A DNA stretch of 64,000 nucleotides, from assembly GCF_016469335.1 (NCBI RefSeq), contig NZ_CP059888.1:1116001-1180000 (forward strand), in the 5' to 3' direction. Shown here piece after piece: positions 62,943-64,000 of the stretch (its first letter is position 1; each line of letters opens with the position of its first letter). The notes beneath the pieces are model-generated. The model worked only from the letters and a program-made list of their open reading frames with translations, was not told the DNA's origin and did not search any database. Source of the DNA: Flocculibacter collagenilyticus. GTDB taxonomy: Bacteria; Pseudomonadota; Gammaproteobacteria; Enterobacterales; Alteromonadaceae. Position numbers and translations under genes: made by a program.

Positions 62943-64000
62943 TTACAAGTAATTATCTAAAGAAAGTCCAAAGTTATTAAAATTAATCACCGCCTGAATT
63001 TGTTCATCATGAAAGGGGTCAGCTAAATCGACTTCTTTCACATCAATGTGATGATTGTACTTAGAATGATAAACGACTTTAACTCTGGGTTGGGTAGGCG
63101 TGTTGTGATTTCGTGCAACAACGATACCTAATTTACCACTGCTTAATTTAACGGTCGTACCCACTGGGTAAATGCCAACGGCTTTAATAAATAATTGTAA
63201 TAATTCTTCATCAAAATGGTTTGGCACCCGTTTTAGCATTTCTCGGTAGGCAACAATAGGGCCTACGCCAGCTTGTCGAACAGTTCCTGCGGTTAACGTA
63301 TCGTACACATCAACAATAGCCATCATTCTACTAAAGCGATCAATTTGGTTAGCGTTTAAACCCGCTGGATAACCTGAGCCATCTAAATACTCATGGTGCT
63401 GCATTGCGATACGATAACTTATATTCGATAACCCGCTAATATTGCTTAAAATAGGTTGATTGTAATTAACATGACGTTGCTCAACGCGTTGTTCAAATTC
63501 ACTAAGGGCAGTTTGTTTATTTAAGATGTCTGATGGCAGTTGAACTTTACCCACGTCATGCAGTAAGGCTCCGATAGCTAGATCGTGAATAATCGATTTA
63601 TCTAAATTAAGATATTTAGCAAATAAAATAATTAACACTGCACAGCTAATACTGTGTTCAAATAAAAAGTCGTTACAATCACGAATATTAATCACTGCAG
63701 CTAACGCACTGTCGTTTCGTGATAATGAATTAATCATTTCATCGCTAACAACTTCAACTGACGTTAAATCAATATTTTTCTCGGTTTGAATATTTTCAAA
63801 AAGCTGTTGTTGTATTACTTTCGCTTCGCTAAAGATAGACTTTGCTTTGTCAATTTCAACATACAGATCTTGCGTGATAATAGTAACATTCGGCTGAGGA
63901 TCATTAGCAGCATTTTGAGTAGGATCAGAGGTGGTTTTGTCTTCAGGCGAACTGATTTCAGCCGTATCAGTAGGCTGATCAGCAAATTGATAGCCCGTCG
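62943..64000 (-). CDS. HD-GYP cyclic di-GMP phosphodiesterase, cut by the window edge
   Basis: A c-di-GMP phosphodiesterase. The visible C-terminal HD-GYP domain has HSISCAVL, the metal motif LHDVGK, and HHEYLDGSGYPAGL, all intact, then a short beta domain with GTTVKLSSGKLGIVVARN. The reading frame has no stop between the first ATG (63737) and base 64000: about 88 further codons encode a Pro/Thr/Glu-rich linker and a helical stretch (TQDLYVEIDKAKSIF). The gene therefore starts beyond the window, probably with a DUF3391 domain as in similar proteins. It pairs functionally with the GGDEF protein at 27056-27955. Confidence 0.88.
   Translation of the reverse strand, partial: TGYQFADQPTDTAEISSPEDKTTSDPTQNAANDPQPNVTIITQDLYVEIDKAKSIFSEAKVIQQQLFENIQTEKNIDLTSVEVVSDEMINSLSRNDSALAAVINIRDCNDFLFEHSISCAVLIILFAKYLNLDKSIIHDLAIGALLHDVGKVQLPSDILNKQTALSEFEQRVEQRHVNYNQPILSNISGLSNISYRIAMQHHEYLDGSGYPAGLNANQIDRFSRMMAIVDVYDTLTAGTVRQAGVGPIVAYREMLKRVPNHFDEELLQLFIKAVGIYPVGTTVKLSSGKLGIVVARNHNTPTQPRVKVVYHSKYNHHIDVKEVDLADPFHDEQIQAVINFNNFGLSLDNYL

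Overview
The window looks like core chromosome of a low-GC marine gammaproteobacterium of the Alteromonadales, most likely Colwelliaceae (Colwellia/Thalassotalea type). This placement is an inference from gene content and AT-rich composition; no rRNA gene is present to confirm it. Gene orders known from E. coli are preserved: ygiM/ygiF/glnE, tolC/nudF/yqiB/cpdA/yqiA/parE/parC and queA/tgt/yajC/secD/secF. I see no insertion sequence, prophage, integron, CRISPR array, rRNA or tRNA gene.

Layout. 1-9.6 kb: an iron-linked DUF4856 lipoprotein with a strong Fur box, a divergent lipoprotein, plsC, rraB, a CPBP protease, a large secreted M14 carboxypeptidase with PKD and PPC domains, and a four-gene operon (DUF4177, YidD paralogue, TM2 protein, M48 protease). 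9.7-18.8 kb: a CsbD stress protein with a sigma-S-like promoter, a secreted esterase, DUF2750, an O-acetyltransferase and sulfotransferase pair, miaE, a methyltransferase with a split zinc-knuckle, a CurA-type reductase, DUF1801, DUF5924/DUF2914 and a lipoprotein. 18.9-24.8 kb: putP-proB-proA-proC on the minus strand, divergent from a CosR/EctR-like MarR regulator across a 659-bp region holding an array of a repeated operator-like motif. 25-33.7 kb: a secreted subtilase (PKD, PPC), a GGDEF cyclase, a CPA2 antiporter, ygiM, ygiF and a DUF350 protein. 33.8-48.2 kb: glnE, a TcpQ-like protein, lpxL, tolC, then nudF-yqiB-cpdA-yqiA-parE-parC and a lipoprotein M48 protease. 48.2-51.3 kb: small genes for DUF2986, YbaM and ComFB, then kynA and a VOC protein. 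51.5-59.5 kb: queA, tgt, an inserted chemoreceptor, and yajC-secD-secF. 59.5-64 kb: a TonB-dependent receptor, rhodanese, an unrecognised protein, and an HD-GYP protein running off the right edge.

The most system-like locus is the proline block. A proline/Na+ symporter and the complete glutamate-to-proline pathway form one tight operon facing a regulator of the family that controls compatible-solute genes, with at least six copies of one motif between them. This reads as a proline osmoadaptation module. Within it proC has no ATG, GTG or TTG start that retains its NAD(P)H-binding motif and appears to start at ATT. Two genes too short for routine ORF calling (DUF2986 and YbaM) were found by reading the minus strand. 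Several starts were moved to codons with a proper Shine-Dalgarno sequence, many of them TTG or GTG.
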